A stretch of 64,000 nt of DNA from Paenibacillus sp. FSL A5-0031 (GTDB taxonomy: Bacteria; Bacillota; Bacilli; Paenibacillales; Paenibacillaceae). The notes under the pieces were generated by a model, which did no database searches, had not been told where the DNA came from, and was given only the letters and a program-made list of their open reading frames with translations. This document shows, in pieces, positions 7,772 through 16,259 of this stretch (its first letter is position 1; each line of letters opens with the position of its first letter). The DNA lies in the NCBI RefSeq assembly GCF_001956295.1, contig NZ_MRTD01000002.1, positions 126,501-190,500 of the forward strand, read 5' to 3'. Both the position numbers and the translations under genes were made by a program.

Positions 7772-8962
7772 CTAATCATGGCGAAGCGCGTCAACCGGCC
7801 GCAGACCGGCCGCTTTATTTGCAGGCAAATAGCCAAATATAACGCCTACGAGGGCAGAAAAGACAAAAGCTAACCATACAGTATCTAAAGGTACTTCCGT
7901 TTCCGTCTTCATAATCATTCCAATAGTAAAAGAGGCGATATATCCAAGCCCAATTCCTAGTGCGCCTCCCAAACCGCTGATGCACACCGCCTCTACTAGA
8001 AATTGAAACATAATATCCCGCTTTTTTGCTCCCAATGATTTACGAATGCCAATCTCTCGCGTTCGCTCTGTTACAGACACTAGCATAATATTCATGATGC
8101 CGATGCCACCAACGATAAGAGAAATGATCGCTACATAAATGAGCTGCCTGTTCATCGTTTCATTAACGGAATTTAATGTTTTCATCGCTTCCTCTTGATT
8201 AAACACCCTGTAGGCATTCTCATTGCCTCGGAATTTCTCATAGAGAACAGCTTCTACGGCAGTAACCGTCGCAGCCATACGTTCTATATCCGAGACAATT
8301 AAGTTAATAGTAGAAACACCGCTTGTTTGAAATATTTTCTGAGCTGTCGTTATCGGAATTAATATTTTCTCGTCATTTGAGCCGCTGAGTGAGCTTCCTT
8401 GCGATTCCAGCAATCCAACAATCGTAAAATTATAACCGTTTATAGTTATCTTTTTCCCTACTGCCGCCGCAGGGTCCACTCTCTCGTCCTCAAATAAATC
8501 CTTCGCGGTCTCCACGCCAATAAGCGCAACCTTTGTATTGTTTGTTATATCTGGAGAGGCGATATACCTGCCATCCTGTACGGGAAAGCTTTTCACTTCC
8601 TCATAAGCGGCGGTTATTCCTTCTACGGTAACGGATACCTGCGTCTTGCCGTATTTCGCATATCCTGTTGTGCTCGTCACAGGCGCAACACCCGCAATAT
8701 TCATGACATCACCAAGCTCATTCGCTTCATCGACTGACAGCGTCGTAACTGTTCCACGTCCAAGAATATTAACGGAGAGCGAGTTAGGGCTGCCAAGGGA
8801 AGATACCTGCTTAGCCACTTCATTGGAGGAAGCCTTCCCCATAGCTACAAGCGCAATGACCGTTGCGACACCGATCAATATACCGAGCATCGATAATATT
8901 GTTCTAAGCTTGTTGGATAAGACACTCTTGACTGCCATCCTGAGACCTTGCGTAAGCTTCAT
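7772..8962 (-). CDS. MacB-type ABC transporter permease
   Basis: 396 residues with the MacB/FtsX layout. A membrane segment lies at the N-terminus (LSMLGILIGVATVIALVAMG), followed by a large extracytoplasmic MacB_PCD domain. Three C-terminal membrane segments carry the family motif ISLIVGGIGIMNIMLVSVTERTREIGIRKSLGA, here split across 270-305. It works with the ATPase and HlyD-type adaptor upstream as a tripartite-style exporter; in Gram-positives such systems export peptides, antibiotics or bacteriocins. The start codon has GAGGAGGGACAGCG. The gene overlaps the 3' end of the ATPase gene by 59 bases, a strong sign of coupled translation. Substrate unknown. Confidence 0.9.
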   Translation of the reverse strand: MKLTQGLRMAVKSVLSNKLRTILSMLGILIGVATVIALVAMGKASSNEVAKQVSSLGSPNSLSVNILGRGTVTTLSVDEANELGDVMNIAGVAPVTSTTGYAKYGKTQVSVTVEGITAAYEEVKSFPVQDGRYIASPDITNNTKVALIGVETAKDLFEDERVDPAAAVGKKITINGYNFTIVGLLESQGSSLSGSNDEKILIPITTAQKIFQTSGVSTINLIVSDIERMAATVTAVEAVLYEKFRGNENAYRVFNQEEAMKTLNSVNETMNRQLIYVAIISLIVGGIGIMNIMLVSVTERTREIGIRKSLGAKKRDIMFQFLVEAVCISGLGGALGIGLGYIASFTIGMIMKTETEVPLDTVWLAFVFSALVGVIFGYLPANKAAGLRPVDALRHD

Positions 8963-9671
8963 CGCTGTCCCTCCTCTCTTGCTCCCGCTCCGTCAACACC
9001 CCATCCCGAATAATGACCGTACGGCTTGCTCGTTTGGCTACTTCCATATCATGTGTAATCAAAACGATAGTCTGACCCGCGCGATGCAGCTCATCCATCA
9101 TATTGAGCACTTCCATGCCTGTTTTAGAATCAAGCGCACCTGTTGGTTCATCGGCAAGAAGTATTGGCGGATTAGTCGCCAGAGCGCGCGCAATGCCAAC
9201 ACGCTGCTGCTGCCCGCCCGACAGCTCGTTTTGGCGATGGTTTATTCGATCACCTAGCCCTACTCTATCCAGCGCTTCCATCGCACGCATACGTCGCTCC
9301 TTGCCCGGCAGCCCCCGATAAATAAGCGGAAGCTCGCAGTTCTCAAGTGCTGTGAGCTTCGGAAGCAAATGATACCCTTGAAAAATAAATCCAATTTTTT
9401 TATTTCGTATTTCCGTCAGTTTATTATCGCTTTGTCCAGTCACCTCAAGCCCCTCAAGCCTGTAGCTTCCTTCGCTCGGCAAATCAAGACAGCCAATAAT
9501 ATTCATAAGCGTCGATTTTCCAGAGCCGGATGGACCCACGATGGCTAGAAAGTCACCGCGTGCAACCGTGAGTGAGACCTCATGGAGCACTGTCATTTTT
9601 TCACGAGCCATCGTATAAAACTTCGTGATCTTGTTCATTTCTATTAATGGAGCATTCAGCGTTGAACTCAT
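8904..9671 (-). CDS. MacB-type ABC transporter ATP-binding protein
   Basis: 255 residues of an ABC ATPase of the LolD/MacB group. It has Walker [11 protein letters not shown]-loop [17 protein letters not shown], signature [15 protein letters not shown], Walker [13 protein letters not shown] and the H-loop histidine in ITHD. It powers the partner permease encoded immediately downstream. Its start overlaps the stop of the adaptor gene by ATGA, and its own 3' end overlaps the permease start. The C-terminal 25 residues are charged and unlike the family core, as if the reading frame had extended into the permease ribosome-binding region. Confidence 0.92.
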   Translation of the reverse strand: MSSTLNAPLIEMNKITKFYTMAREKMTVLHEVSLTVARGDFLAIVGPSGSGKSTLMNIIGCLDLPSEGSYRLEGLEVTGQSDNKLTEIRNKKIGFIFQGYHLLPKLTALENCELPLIYRGLPGKERRMRAMEALDRVGLGDRINHRQNELSGGQQQRVGIARALATNPPILLADEPTGALDSKTGMEVLNMMDELHRAGQTIVLITHDMEVAKRASRTVIIRDGVLTEREQERRDSDEAYARSQDGSQECLIQQA

Positions 9672-11173
9672 CGTGGACCACCTGTTCCAGTCCGCATTCC
9701 CCCGCCCATGCCTCCTGGGAAGACCATTACGTCGCCAGCAAAGCCGCCCTGCCGCATTGTCGTCTCCGCAGAGCTGCTGCCCATGCCAGCCGTTCCTTGG
9801 GCAATCGGAACAAGCACACTGTCCCCTTCTTTTAGCCCTGAGACAATTTCCACAAAATTTTCATTGCTGAGTCCTGTGGTCACCTCAACCAGCTGGCCGC
9901 CAAGCGCATCCGGCATGCGGCCGCCACGACCGCCAGCTGCAAATCCGCCACCAGCGGCTGCACGACCTGCTCCCGATTGTCCTGCTGAAGCCGAACCATC
10001 AGCTGCAATGGATTGACCTGTGCCTGCTCTTGCACCATTGCCTTGCGCACCCTGAGCACCTTGCCTCACAGCTCCTGTTCCCGTTCCCCCCGTCGGAGCT
10101 TTCTGTGCTCCGCTTGTTGTAGTGCCTTGTCCCGTCGCCGTTCCTTGTTTCCCGCCTACAGCTCCACCAGGAGCAGCTGCCCCTTCTTGCTGCTGCCCAG
10201 CCTGTCCAGCGCCTGCCGATGTACCCGCTCCGCTATTGTCAGATGGAATACGAACGAAAGACCTTGTGCCCATTTCGACGACAGCATTTACCGGTACAAG
10301 AATGATGTTTTCCTTAGACGCAATTGTAATGGCTGCCTCACCTGACATCCCCGCCTTCACGCCTTCGATGTTCTTTAGCAATAAATTCACTTCAAATGAA
10401 GATGAACCGTTATTGGAAGTACCCTCCATCGCAATATCCGATACGGTTGCATTAATCTTCTTGTCAGTCAGCGCGCTTAAGGACAAATCTGCCGATTGAT
10501 TAACCTTTAAAGCAGATATATCAAGCTCATCCACAGATGTAACAAATTCCAGCTTCGTATAATCTACAATTGTAGCTATTGCCGTATTGGCATTCACCTC
10601 ATCGCCTACCTCAATAGACATTTCGGTAACTTCGCCATCTATGGAGGCTGTCACTACTTTTTCCTCTTTTGCTTGTGCTTCATAGATATCTTGCAGTTGA
10701 TCTTGGTAGTCTGCAATCTCATCGTTTGCATTTTCAATATTCTTTTGAAGCGATGCCTTCGTGGCCTCTTCGTTTTCAGTGCCCGTTGCTTCCTTATAGC
10801 TTTGTTGGTATTCCGTAATCGTTTCTTGTAGTTTTGTGATGCTTTTATTGATCGATTTAATTTTGTCATCATTGTCGTCCGCAGACTCAAAAGTAACAAG
10901 AATTTGTCCCGCTTTAATCTTATCTCCTTTTTTGACATTCACAGTAGCTATGGTGCCGCTTTTGCCAGCAGTCACCGATTCCCTCGAATTAGCTGCTACC
11001 GAACCTGTCCCGCTAATTTGTTTTACGATTGACCCTTTTGTCGCCTGCACCGTCAGTGACGTAGGCATGACACCTGCTGCTTCCTTATCCTTAGCAAAAT
11101 AAAAATAATAGGCACCTGCTCCAGCTGCGGCTAAAATAATTAAAATGCCGAGCCCTATCGTCCACTTCTTCAT
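9668..11173 (-). CDS. HlyD/MacA-family efflux adaptor with a Gly/Ala-rich insert
   Basis: 501 residues from the ATG at 11173 (AAGGTGG upstream). A membrane segment lies at the N-terminus (IGLGILIILAAAGAGAYYFYF). A biotinyl-lipoyl-like half motif (GTIATVNVKKGDKIKAGQIL), a coiled-coil hairpin (about residues 95-165) and a beta-barrel domain follow. About 120 residues of Gly/Ala/Gln/Thr-rich low complexity come next (roughly 320-440), before a final barrel-like domain (LVEVTTGLSNENFVEIVSGLKEGD). The adaptor links the permease to the outside of the cell. The insert between the last two folded parts is unusual and is described in the findings. It is the first gene of a three-gene operon. Confidence 0.88.
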   Translation of the reverse strand: MKKWTIGLGILIILAAAGAGAYYFYFAKDKEAAGVMPTSLTVQATKGSIVKQISGTGSVAANSRESVTAGKSGTIATVNVKKGDKIKAGQILVTFESADDNDDKIKSINKSITKLQETITEYQQSYKEATGTENEEATKASLQKNIENANDEIADYQDQLQDIYEAQAKEEKVVTASIDGEVTEMSIEVGDEVNANTAIATIVDYTKLEFVTSVDELDISALKVNQSADLSLSALTDKKINATVSDIAMEGTSNNGSSSFEVNLLLKNIEGVKAGMSGEAAITIASKENIILVPVNAVVEMGTRSFVRIPSDNSGAGTSAGAGQAGQQQEGAAAPGGAVGGKQGTATGQGTTTSGAQKAPTGGTGTGAVRQGAQGAQGNGARAGTGQSIAADGSASAGQSGAGRAAAGGGFAAGGRGGRMPDALGGQLVEVTTGLSNENFVEIVSGLKEGDSVLVPIAQGTAGMGSSSAETTMRQGGFAGDVMVFPGGMGGGMRTGTGGPR

Positions 11174-11211
11174 CTGCTTTAATCCACCTTCCATTGGTCT
11201 TAGTGAGATCG

Positions 11212-11244
11212 ACTATAGCATTCAAAAATGAACGGAAGATGAAC
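11212..11244 (-). promoter_or_regulatory. candidate promoter and direct-repeat regulator site before the efflux operon
   Basis: The minus strand reads TATAGT at 11217-11212, part of TGCTATAGT. Two copies of GTTCAT lie upstream (11244-11239 and 11233-11228), 11 bases apart, covering the -35 position. This arrangement is what an OmpR-family response regulator site looks like. No regulator gene lies next to it. Confidence 0.35.
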
Positions 11245-11371
11245 AAGCTTGACGACAAAAAGCCCCCATCTAGTGTTCATTTGGGAGCAGGCGTATGATG
11301 CAAAAGATTACGTGAAGCGGTAAAAGTTCAGTAATAACAGGGTTCCTACTGAATAACGATATAAATGGAAT

Positions 11372-11398
11372 AAAAAAAGAGCGGAAATCCCTCTCCGC
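11372..11398 (-). terminator. intrinsic terminator of the 126-residue orphan gene
   Basis: Stem 11381-11385 / 11394-11398 (GCGGA with TCCGC) is followed on the minus strand by CTCTTTTTTTA, just after the stop at 11408. Confidence 0.7.
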
Positions 11399-11407
11399 CC
11401 TCATTCT

Positions 11408-11788
11408 TTATATTCTAGTGAATTGGTGGTATGTTTTGCGGTCGATGAAGTTACTCATGACAGCCTTAATTTCGTCCTCCGTCAATCCAACAGGCTCGCC
11501 ATCTTCATCCGTTCCAGTGAAAATAGCATTTCCAATAACGGATACTTTAGGCTCGTATTCATCTTGGTTTCTAATTCGCGATTTCTCGGTCAGATGGAAA
11601 TTGAATGCTGACCCATCGGACTGCAAATCCATGTTAAACCATAAAACAACGTCATTCCATATCGTGATAGATTCTACGTTGCCTTCAGCTATTTCATCTA
11701 ATGCGTCATAGATGTTTCCCATTATCTCTATTTCTTTTACTTCTAATTCTTTTTCGATTTCTGCAACAATGACTTTCATCGTAGCCAA
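11408..11788 (-). CDS. uncharacterised small acidic protein
   Basis: I cannot place this in a family. I favour a TTG start at 11788 (126 residues, MATMKVIVAEIEKEL), because AAGGGTG lies 9 bases before it. An ATG at 11779 and a longer frame to 11821 have no such site. The protein is acidic and soluble, with no signal peptide or membrane segment. It holds an N-terminal helix rich in Glu (MKVIVAEIEKELEVKEIEIM), alternating beta-like segments (ITIWNDVVLWFNMDL) and a C-terminal helix (TEDEIKAVMSNFIDRKTYHQF). It is flanked by terminators on both sides, so it is a single-gene unit between the efflux and sucrose operons. Confidence 0.65.
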   Translation of the reverse strand: MATMKVIVAEIEKELEVKEIEIMGNIYDALDEIAEGNVESITIWNDVVLWFNMDLQSDGSAFNFHLTEKSRIRNQDEYEPKVSVIGNAIFTGTDEDGEPVGLTEDEIKAVMSNFIDRKTYHQFTRI

Positions 11789-11926
11789 TGGACAACACAC
11801 CCTTCGTTCTGCCAAAACCATTATTTTAATTCATTCTATGACAAGTGCTTACCCAATTACAAACTTTCACTTGCATGCACATTTATCAACGTTTGCGAGG
11901 ACTTATAACCATTCAGTCGTCCATTC

Positions 11927-11977
11927 AAAAAAAGAGTATGTTTCATTCTCCCGAATTGGCGAGAAAAAACATACTCT
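11927..11977 (-). terminator. intrinsic terminator of the sucrose operon
   Basis: An 11-base perfect stem (11933-11943 with 11967-11977, AGAGTATGTTT) encloses a further TCTC/GAGA stem. It is followed on the minus strand by CTTTTTTTGAATGG, directly after the fructokinase stop. Confidence 0.85.
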
Positions 11978-11997
11978 CTAAATAAATACAGCGTTGA

Positions 11998-12948
11998 TTA
12001 CAAAGGAGGAAGCTCCTGCAAAACAGGCAGCGACGAAATCGCGCCTGCTCTTGTTGTCGTAAGAGCAGCGGCAGCGTTCGCAAACGAAATCAAACGTTTG
12101 GCCGTATCAGCATTCATTTCGCTTAACGCCTCTTCACTTCGCTGCATCTGGTACAGCAGCGCTCCAATAAAAGCATCGCCAGCCCCAGTCGTATCCACAA
12201 CGGCTACTTTCTGGCCAGGAGTAGCTACTTCGTAGGAAGACGTATACCACACCGCACCATCCGCTCCCTTTGTGTATACAACAGCTTGAACGTCTCCGAC
12301 AAACAAAGAAGCAATAGCCTCTTTCTCGTCTTCAATTCCCGTCACAAAAGAAAGCTCATCCGAGCTTATTTTGACAAGATGGCTCAAAGGAATGAATTGC
12401 AGTATCGTTTGTCTGCACTGCTCGTGATCTTCCCATAGCGGCAGGCGCACGTTAGGATCAAAGCTGATGAGTCCTCCTGCTGCTTTCATCCCAGCAATCG
12501 CTTTAAGATGCGCATATTTCACAGGAGCTTCAATAAGATCTACTGAGCAATAGTGCAAAATATCTCCTTTAGCGAACCACTCTTCGTTAATCTCATCCTC
12601 TGAAAGCAGCATATCGGCACTTGGATTTCGGTAGAAAGAAAAATCGCGGTCCCCGTCAGCTTTTAAGCTTACAAACGCAAGAGCAGTATTTGCTTCATTC
12701 GTTTGGAGCACATGCTGGGTATCAACACCTGACGCTTTCATCGTTTCCAAGAGAAAGTCACCGAAAGCATCTTTACCCAGCTTGCCTATAAATGCACTGC
12801 TGCCGCCTAGCTTCGCAACCGCACAAGCAACATTAGCTGGAGCGCCGCCTGCTTCCTTCGTGAAACCAACGACATCTTTGAGCTCAATGCCGCGAGTATC
12901 CGGAATAAAATCAATTAACGCTTCACCAATCGTATATAGTTTAGACAG
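11998..12948 (-). CDS. scrK: fructokinase (PfkB/ribokinase family)
   Basis: Phosphorylates fructose to fructose-6-phosphate with ATP, completing the use of sucrose after hydrolysis. The N-terminus KLYTIGEALIDFIPD and substrate-site GGAPANVACAVAKLGG are typical. The C-terminal DTTGAGDAFIGAL motif carries the catalytic aspartate and anion hole. The frame runs up to an ATG at 12975 inside the hydrolase gene, but that ATG has no ribosome site. TAGGAGGG, overlapping the hydrolase stop, lies 7 bases before a CTG at 12948. Starting there gives 316 residues beginning (M)SKLYTIGEALIDF, as in homologues. I therefore annotate a CTG start, with moderate confidence. It is the last gene of the operon. Confidence 0.88.
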   Translation of the reverse strand: MSKLYTIGEALIDFIPDTRGIELKDVVGFTKEAGGAPANVACAVAKLGGSSAFIGKLGKDAFGDFLLETMKASGVDTQHVLQTNEANTALAFVSLKADGDRDFSFYRNPSADMLLSEDEINEEWFAKGDILHYCSVDLIEAPVKYAHLKAIAGMKAAGGLISFDPNVRLPLWEDHEQCRQTILQFIPLSHLVKISSDELSFVTGIEDEKEAIASLFVGDVQAVVYTKGADGAVWYTSSYEVATPGQKVAVVDTTGAGDAFIGALLYQMQRSEEALSEMNADTAKRLISFANAAAALTTTRAGAISSLPVLQELPPL

Positions 12949-12959
12949 ATTAAGCCCTC

Positions 12960-14417
12960 CTAGCTGATGTCCCATTTTTTAAAGGATACCATAGTACAAG
13001 CACCTTCTGCGTAGGCGAATATGCCGAGAGATTCAGTACCTGGGTAAATACGGCCTGTCATCACCTTCTCGCCGCCTTGAATGAACACCTCGACGGAGGA
13101 TTTATCGACGAAGATGCGCAAAGCCAGCAAACCATCCTTCAGTTCAACACTCGTCCTGCGCTCACCGCCAAGACCAATTCCTGACTTATCGCGATTAAAA
13201 CGGAATTTGCCTTCTGATTGTTGATAAGACAATACGGTTTCTTCCTCGCCGTGCACCCTCAGCTTCAAACCAAATTCCCTGGCTTGATCTGCCTGGAATA
13301 CGACCTCCAGCTCATAACAATCGCCGCTAACTCCCATATCTATAACAACATCTGATAAGTTAATATTGCTTGCCTCATAAGCATTTTTCCGGTAATTTTT
13401 CATTTCCTCAAGCGGCTTGAACAATAACGACTCACCCTGCAAAATAATTTCGCGCGGCAAAGTCATAGCGCCGGCCCAGTAATGCCCAAGCTGCGTCGGA
13501 ATTTCTTGTTCCCATGCCTCCATCCAGCCGATGATAATGCGTCTGCCTTTTTCATCAACTGTTGTTTGCGGAGCATAAAAATCAAAGCCGCAGTCAACCG
13601 GCTCATATCGATCATACTGAAAGCTGCTTTGCTTAATATCCAAGCGTCCAATCATATAAGTAGTGGAATGTAGATTACGATAGTCATCTCCTTGCGCTGG
13701 CATACGCTGCGGCGACATTACCAGCACATCGCGTCCTCCGAGCTCAAACAGATCAGGACACTCCCAGTTGTCACCAAGCTTCCCATCACTGCGCGCGATT
13801 TCCCCACTAAAACTCCAACTCACAAGGTCCGTTGAACGATATAGTAAAATAAGTCCGCGGCCCTGTCCATCATTTGACCCTAAAACTGCATAATAAACAC
13901 CGTCGCGCTCGAATACCTTCGGATCTCGGAAATCCTTCTGGCTGAATCCTGACGGTATTTGGTCTGAGCCAATAACAGGATTGCTAGCCAGCTTCTCAAA
14001 ATGGATGCCATCGTCGGAAACAGCGATATTTTGATTTTGACTATAATCAAGCTCTCTATTAGGCCCCGTTATCAAATGTCCCGTATACATCAAATACAGC
14101 TTGCCATCCCGCTCAACAGCACTGCCAGAGAAGCAGCCATCACGGTCGTAGTCCTGATCGGGCGCAAGTGCAACCGGGAGGTACTTCCACTTGATGAGAT
14201 CATGGCTAACCGCATGTCCCCAGTGCATAGGCCCCCATACGGGCTGATAGGGATAATGCTGATAGAACATATGGTATTCACCGTTATAATAAACAAAACC
14301 ATTCGGATCATTCATCCAGCCAAACTCGCTCATTAAATGATAAGCAAGGCGGTATTCCTCTTTCAACAAATACTTGCGTTCTGCAATAAATGTGTCGGCA
14401 TTTTCTCTTGTATACAA
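12960..14417 (-). CDS. glycoside hydrolase family 32 (intracellular sucrose / fructan hydrolase)
   Basis: 485 residues with the GH32 signatures: WMNDPNG near residue 35 (nucleophile Asp), FRDPKVF (transition-state Asp) and WECPDLF (acid/base Glu). A C-terminal beta-sandwich carries the conserved SSVEVFI. It hydrolyses sucrose or short fructooligosaccharides. No signal peptide is present, so it works inside the cell. The linked importer is of ABC rather than PTS type, so unphosphorylated sugar is the likely substrate, not sucrose-6-phosphate. The start is a TTG at 14417 with GTAAGGG somewhat far upstream (14 bases); the exact start is uncertain. It is followed closely by the fructokinase gene. 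Confidence 0.9.
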   Translation of the reverse strand: MYTRENADTFIAERKYLLKEEYRLAYHLMSEFGWMNDPNGFVYYNGEYHMFYQHYPYQPVWGPMHWGHAVSHDLIKWKYLPVALAPDQDYDRDGCFSGSAVERDGKLYLMYTGHLITGPNRELDYSQNQNIAVSDDGIHFEKLASNPVIGSDQIPSGFSQKDFRDPKVFERDGVYYAVLGSNDGQGRGLILLYRSTDLVSWSFSGEIARSDGKLGDNWECPDLFELGGRDVLVMSPQRMPAQGDDYRNLHSTTYMIGRLDIKQSSFQYDRYEPVDCGFDFYAPQTTVDEKGRRIIIGWMEAWEQEIPTQLGHYWAGAMTLPREIILQGESLLFKPLEEMKNYRKNAYEASNINLSDVVIDMGVSGDCYELEVVFQADQAREFGLKLRVHGEEETVLSYQQSEGKFRFNRDKSGIGLGGERRTSVELKDGLLALRIFVDKSSVEVFIQGGEKVMTGRIYPGTESLGIFAYAEGACTMVSFKKWDIS

Positions 14418-14441
14418 AATAAAGCATCCAACCCTTACTTA

Positions 14442-15269
14442 TTATTTAATTGAGCCTTGCATGACTCCTTGGATAATATATTTCTGCGCAAACAAGTATA
14501 CAACAAGCACAGGCAATATGGTCAGCATAAGCCCTGCCATTAATGGTCCATAATCAACCGAATACGTACCGAAGAAATAGAAAGTAGACAACGGCAGTGT
14601 CCGCTCATCCGGCGAAATCAACACGAGGGAAGGCAATAAAAAGTCATTCCAAATCCATAATACATTCAAAATGGCAATCGTAACCGTCGTCGGAGCAAGC
14701 ACCGGAAATACGATACGGAAGAAAGTTTGCGTCCGCGTGCAGCCATCGATAAGCGCCGCTTCTTCCAGCTCGGCTGGTATGCTTTTTACAAACCCATGAT
14801 AAATAAAGACGGCCAGCGGACTGCCAAATCCAACATACATATAAATAAGGGCCCATTTGCTATTAAGAAGACCAATGGTTCCGTATATTTTGACGAGAGG
14901 GATCATAATGGCTTGGAAAGGTATGATCATGGCCGCAACCATAAGGAAAAACATATATTGGTTCGTTTTTGTTTGGTTTCGCACAAAATAATGAGCCGTC
15001 ATTGCAGCTAAAATAGAGATAAGCACCACGCTAAGCACAGTTATGACTACAGAGTTCATAAATGCCGATATGAAGTTCATTTTTTCAAATGCATTTGTGT
15101 AGTTCGTGAAGTTTAGGCTATCCGGCAAGGAAAGCGGACTTGATGTGATCGCCTTGTTTTCCTTAAATGAGTTGATGAGCAGCATAAAAAAAGGAACGAC
15201 GAACAGAACTAAAATAACGAAGAGGGCGATGAACTTCGTCCATGCGAGCCATTGGTTCTTTTTCTCCAT
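14442..15269 (-). CDS. sugar ABC transporter permease, MalG type
   Basis: 275 residues with six predicted membrane segments. The EAA loop for ATPase docking reads ELEEAALIDGCTRTQTFFRIVFPVLAP. It is the second permease of a CUT1-family carbohydrate importer. The ATG at 15269 overlaps the preceding stop as TGATG; a GTG one codon upstream is equally possible. No ABC ATPase gene is found in this operon, so a shared MsmX/MalK-type ATPase encoded elsewhere would have to energise it. Substrate is inferred from the neighbouring GH32 enzyme and fructokinase. Confidence 0.9.
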   Translation of the reverse strand: MEKKNQWLAWTKFIALFVILVLFVVPFFMLLINSFKENKAITSSPLSLPDSLNFTNYTNAFEKMNFISAFMNSVVITVLSVVLISILAAMTAHYFVRNQTKTNQYMFFLMVAAMIIPFQAIMIPLVKIYGTIGLLNSKWALIYMYVGFGSPLAVFIYHGFVKSIPAELEEAALIDGCTRTQTFFRIVFPVLAPTTVTIAILNVLWIWNDFLLPSLVLISPDERTLPLSTFYFFGTYSVDYGPLMAGLMLTILPVLVVYLFAQKYIIQGVMQGSIK

Positions 15270-16156
15270 CACGCCTCAACCTCCAGCTTCTTGCTAAAAT
15301 AAACCTGTGCTATGGTAATCGTCGCCACCAGCAGGAACAGGACAAATGCTTCTGCTTGGCCTACGCCATAATCCCGCGATAGAAATGCCTTCTCGTATAC
15401 ATGCATCGATACCATTTCCGTACTTTTGAACGGTCCGCCTTTTGTGAGTGAAACGTTCAGGTCATAAACCATAAAGCATCTTTGCAGTGATAGGAAAACA
15501 CAGACGATAAACGATGGAACCATCAGCGGCAAAATCATTTTGCGCATTTTCGTCCATAGGCTCGCACCATCAATACTTGCTGCCTCCAAAATATCCTTAG
15601 GCACATTCATAAGCCCAGCTACATAAATAACCATCATATAACCGGCATATTGCCATACCGTGACGATAATCATCGACCAGAATGCTTTGTCCGGGTCAGC
15701 CAGCCAGGAGGAGCTGAATAACGGAATACCCCATTCTTTGCCTAGATACACGAGTACATTCGAGAAAATAAATTGCCATACAAAGCCGAGTACAATGCCG
15801 CCTACCAAGTTGGGAATAAAGAAGCCTGCTCTAAAAATACTTTGCCCCTTCAATCCTCTCGTTAATACGTAGGCTAGCAAAAACGCAACTACATTAATAA
15901 GGGCAACTGAAATAAAAACATATTTTAACGTAAGCAAAAATGATTTCCAAAAAACAGCATCCTTGAATACCGCTACGTAATTCTCAAATCCAACCAAACT
16001 ACTTGTCGTCGATATGCCATCCCAATTCGTAAAGGTCAAATAAATCCCATACAAGAATGGAATAATCATTACAGCAAGAAAAGCAAACAAAGTCGGTCCG
16101 GTAAACAGCAGCCGCAATCGCAATCGATTCCACAGCCCTTTTTCCGTTATCATCAT
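15269..16156 (-). CDS. sugar ABC transporter permease, MalF type
   Basis: 295 residues with six membrane segments. The EAA loop reads DILEAASIDGASLWTKMRKMILPLM near residue 205. It pairs with the MalG-type permease to form the membrane channel of a CUT1 sugar importer. It begins 103 bases after the binding-protein gene, across a stable hairpin, and is translationally coupled to the next permease. The N-terminal cytoplasmic stretch is short, as in the msm/multiple-sugar type rather than E. coli MalF. Confidence 0.9.
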   Translation of the reverse strand: MMITEKGLWNRLRLRLLFTGPTLFAFLAVMIIPFLYGIYLTFTNWDGISTTSSLVGFENYVAVFKDAVFWKSFLLTLKYVFISVALINVVAFLLAYVLTRGLKGQSIFRAGFFIPNLVGGIVLGFVWQFIFSNVLVYLGKEWGIPLFSSSWLADPDKAFWSMIIVTVWQYAGYMMVIYVAGLMNVPKDILEAASIDGASLWTKMRKMILPLMVPSFIVCVFLSLQRCFMVYDLNVSLTKGGPFKSTEMVSMHVYEKAFLSRDYGVGQAEAFVLFLLVATITIAQVYFSKKLEVEA

Positions 16157-16211
16157 GATCCCTCACATTCAAGCATGGTTTTGTAAGTCAAAATACGATA
16201 AAGAGTAAACA

Positions 16212-16239
16212 GCTTACCCCGTCGTTTGGCGGGGTAAGC
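16212..16239 (-). other. intercistronic stem-loop between binding protein and permeases
   Basis: A perfect 10-base inverted repeat (16212-16221 with 16230-16239, GCTTACCCCG) has an 8-base loop and no T-run after it. It probably stabilises the upstream binding-protein mRNA or partly attenuates the permease genes. A similar hairpin stands at the same place in the opp operon. Confidence 0.6.
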
Positions 16240-16259
16240 CTTCTATAAGCTATTAAGGA

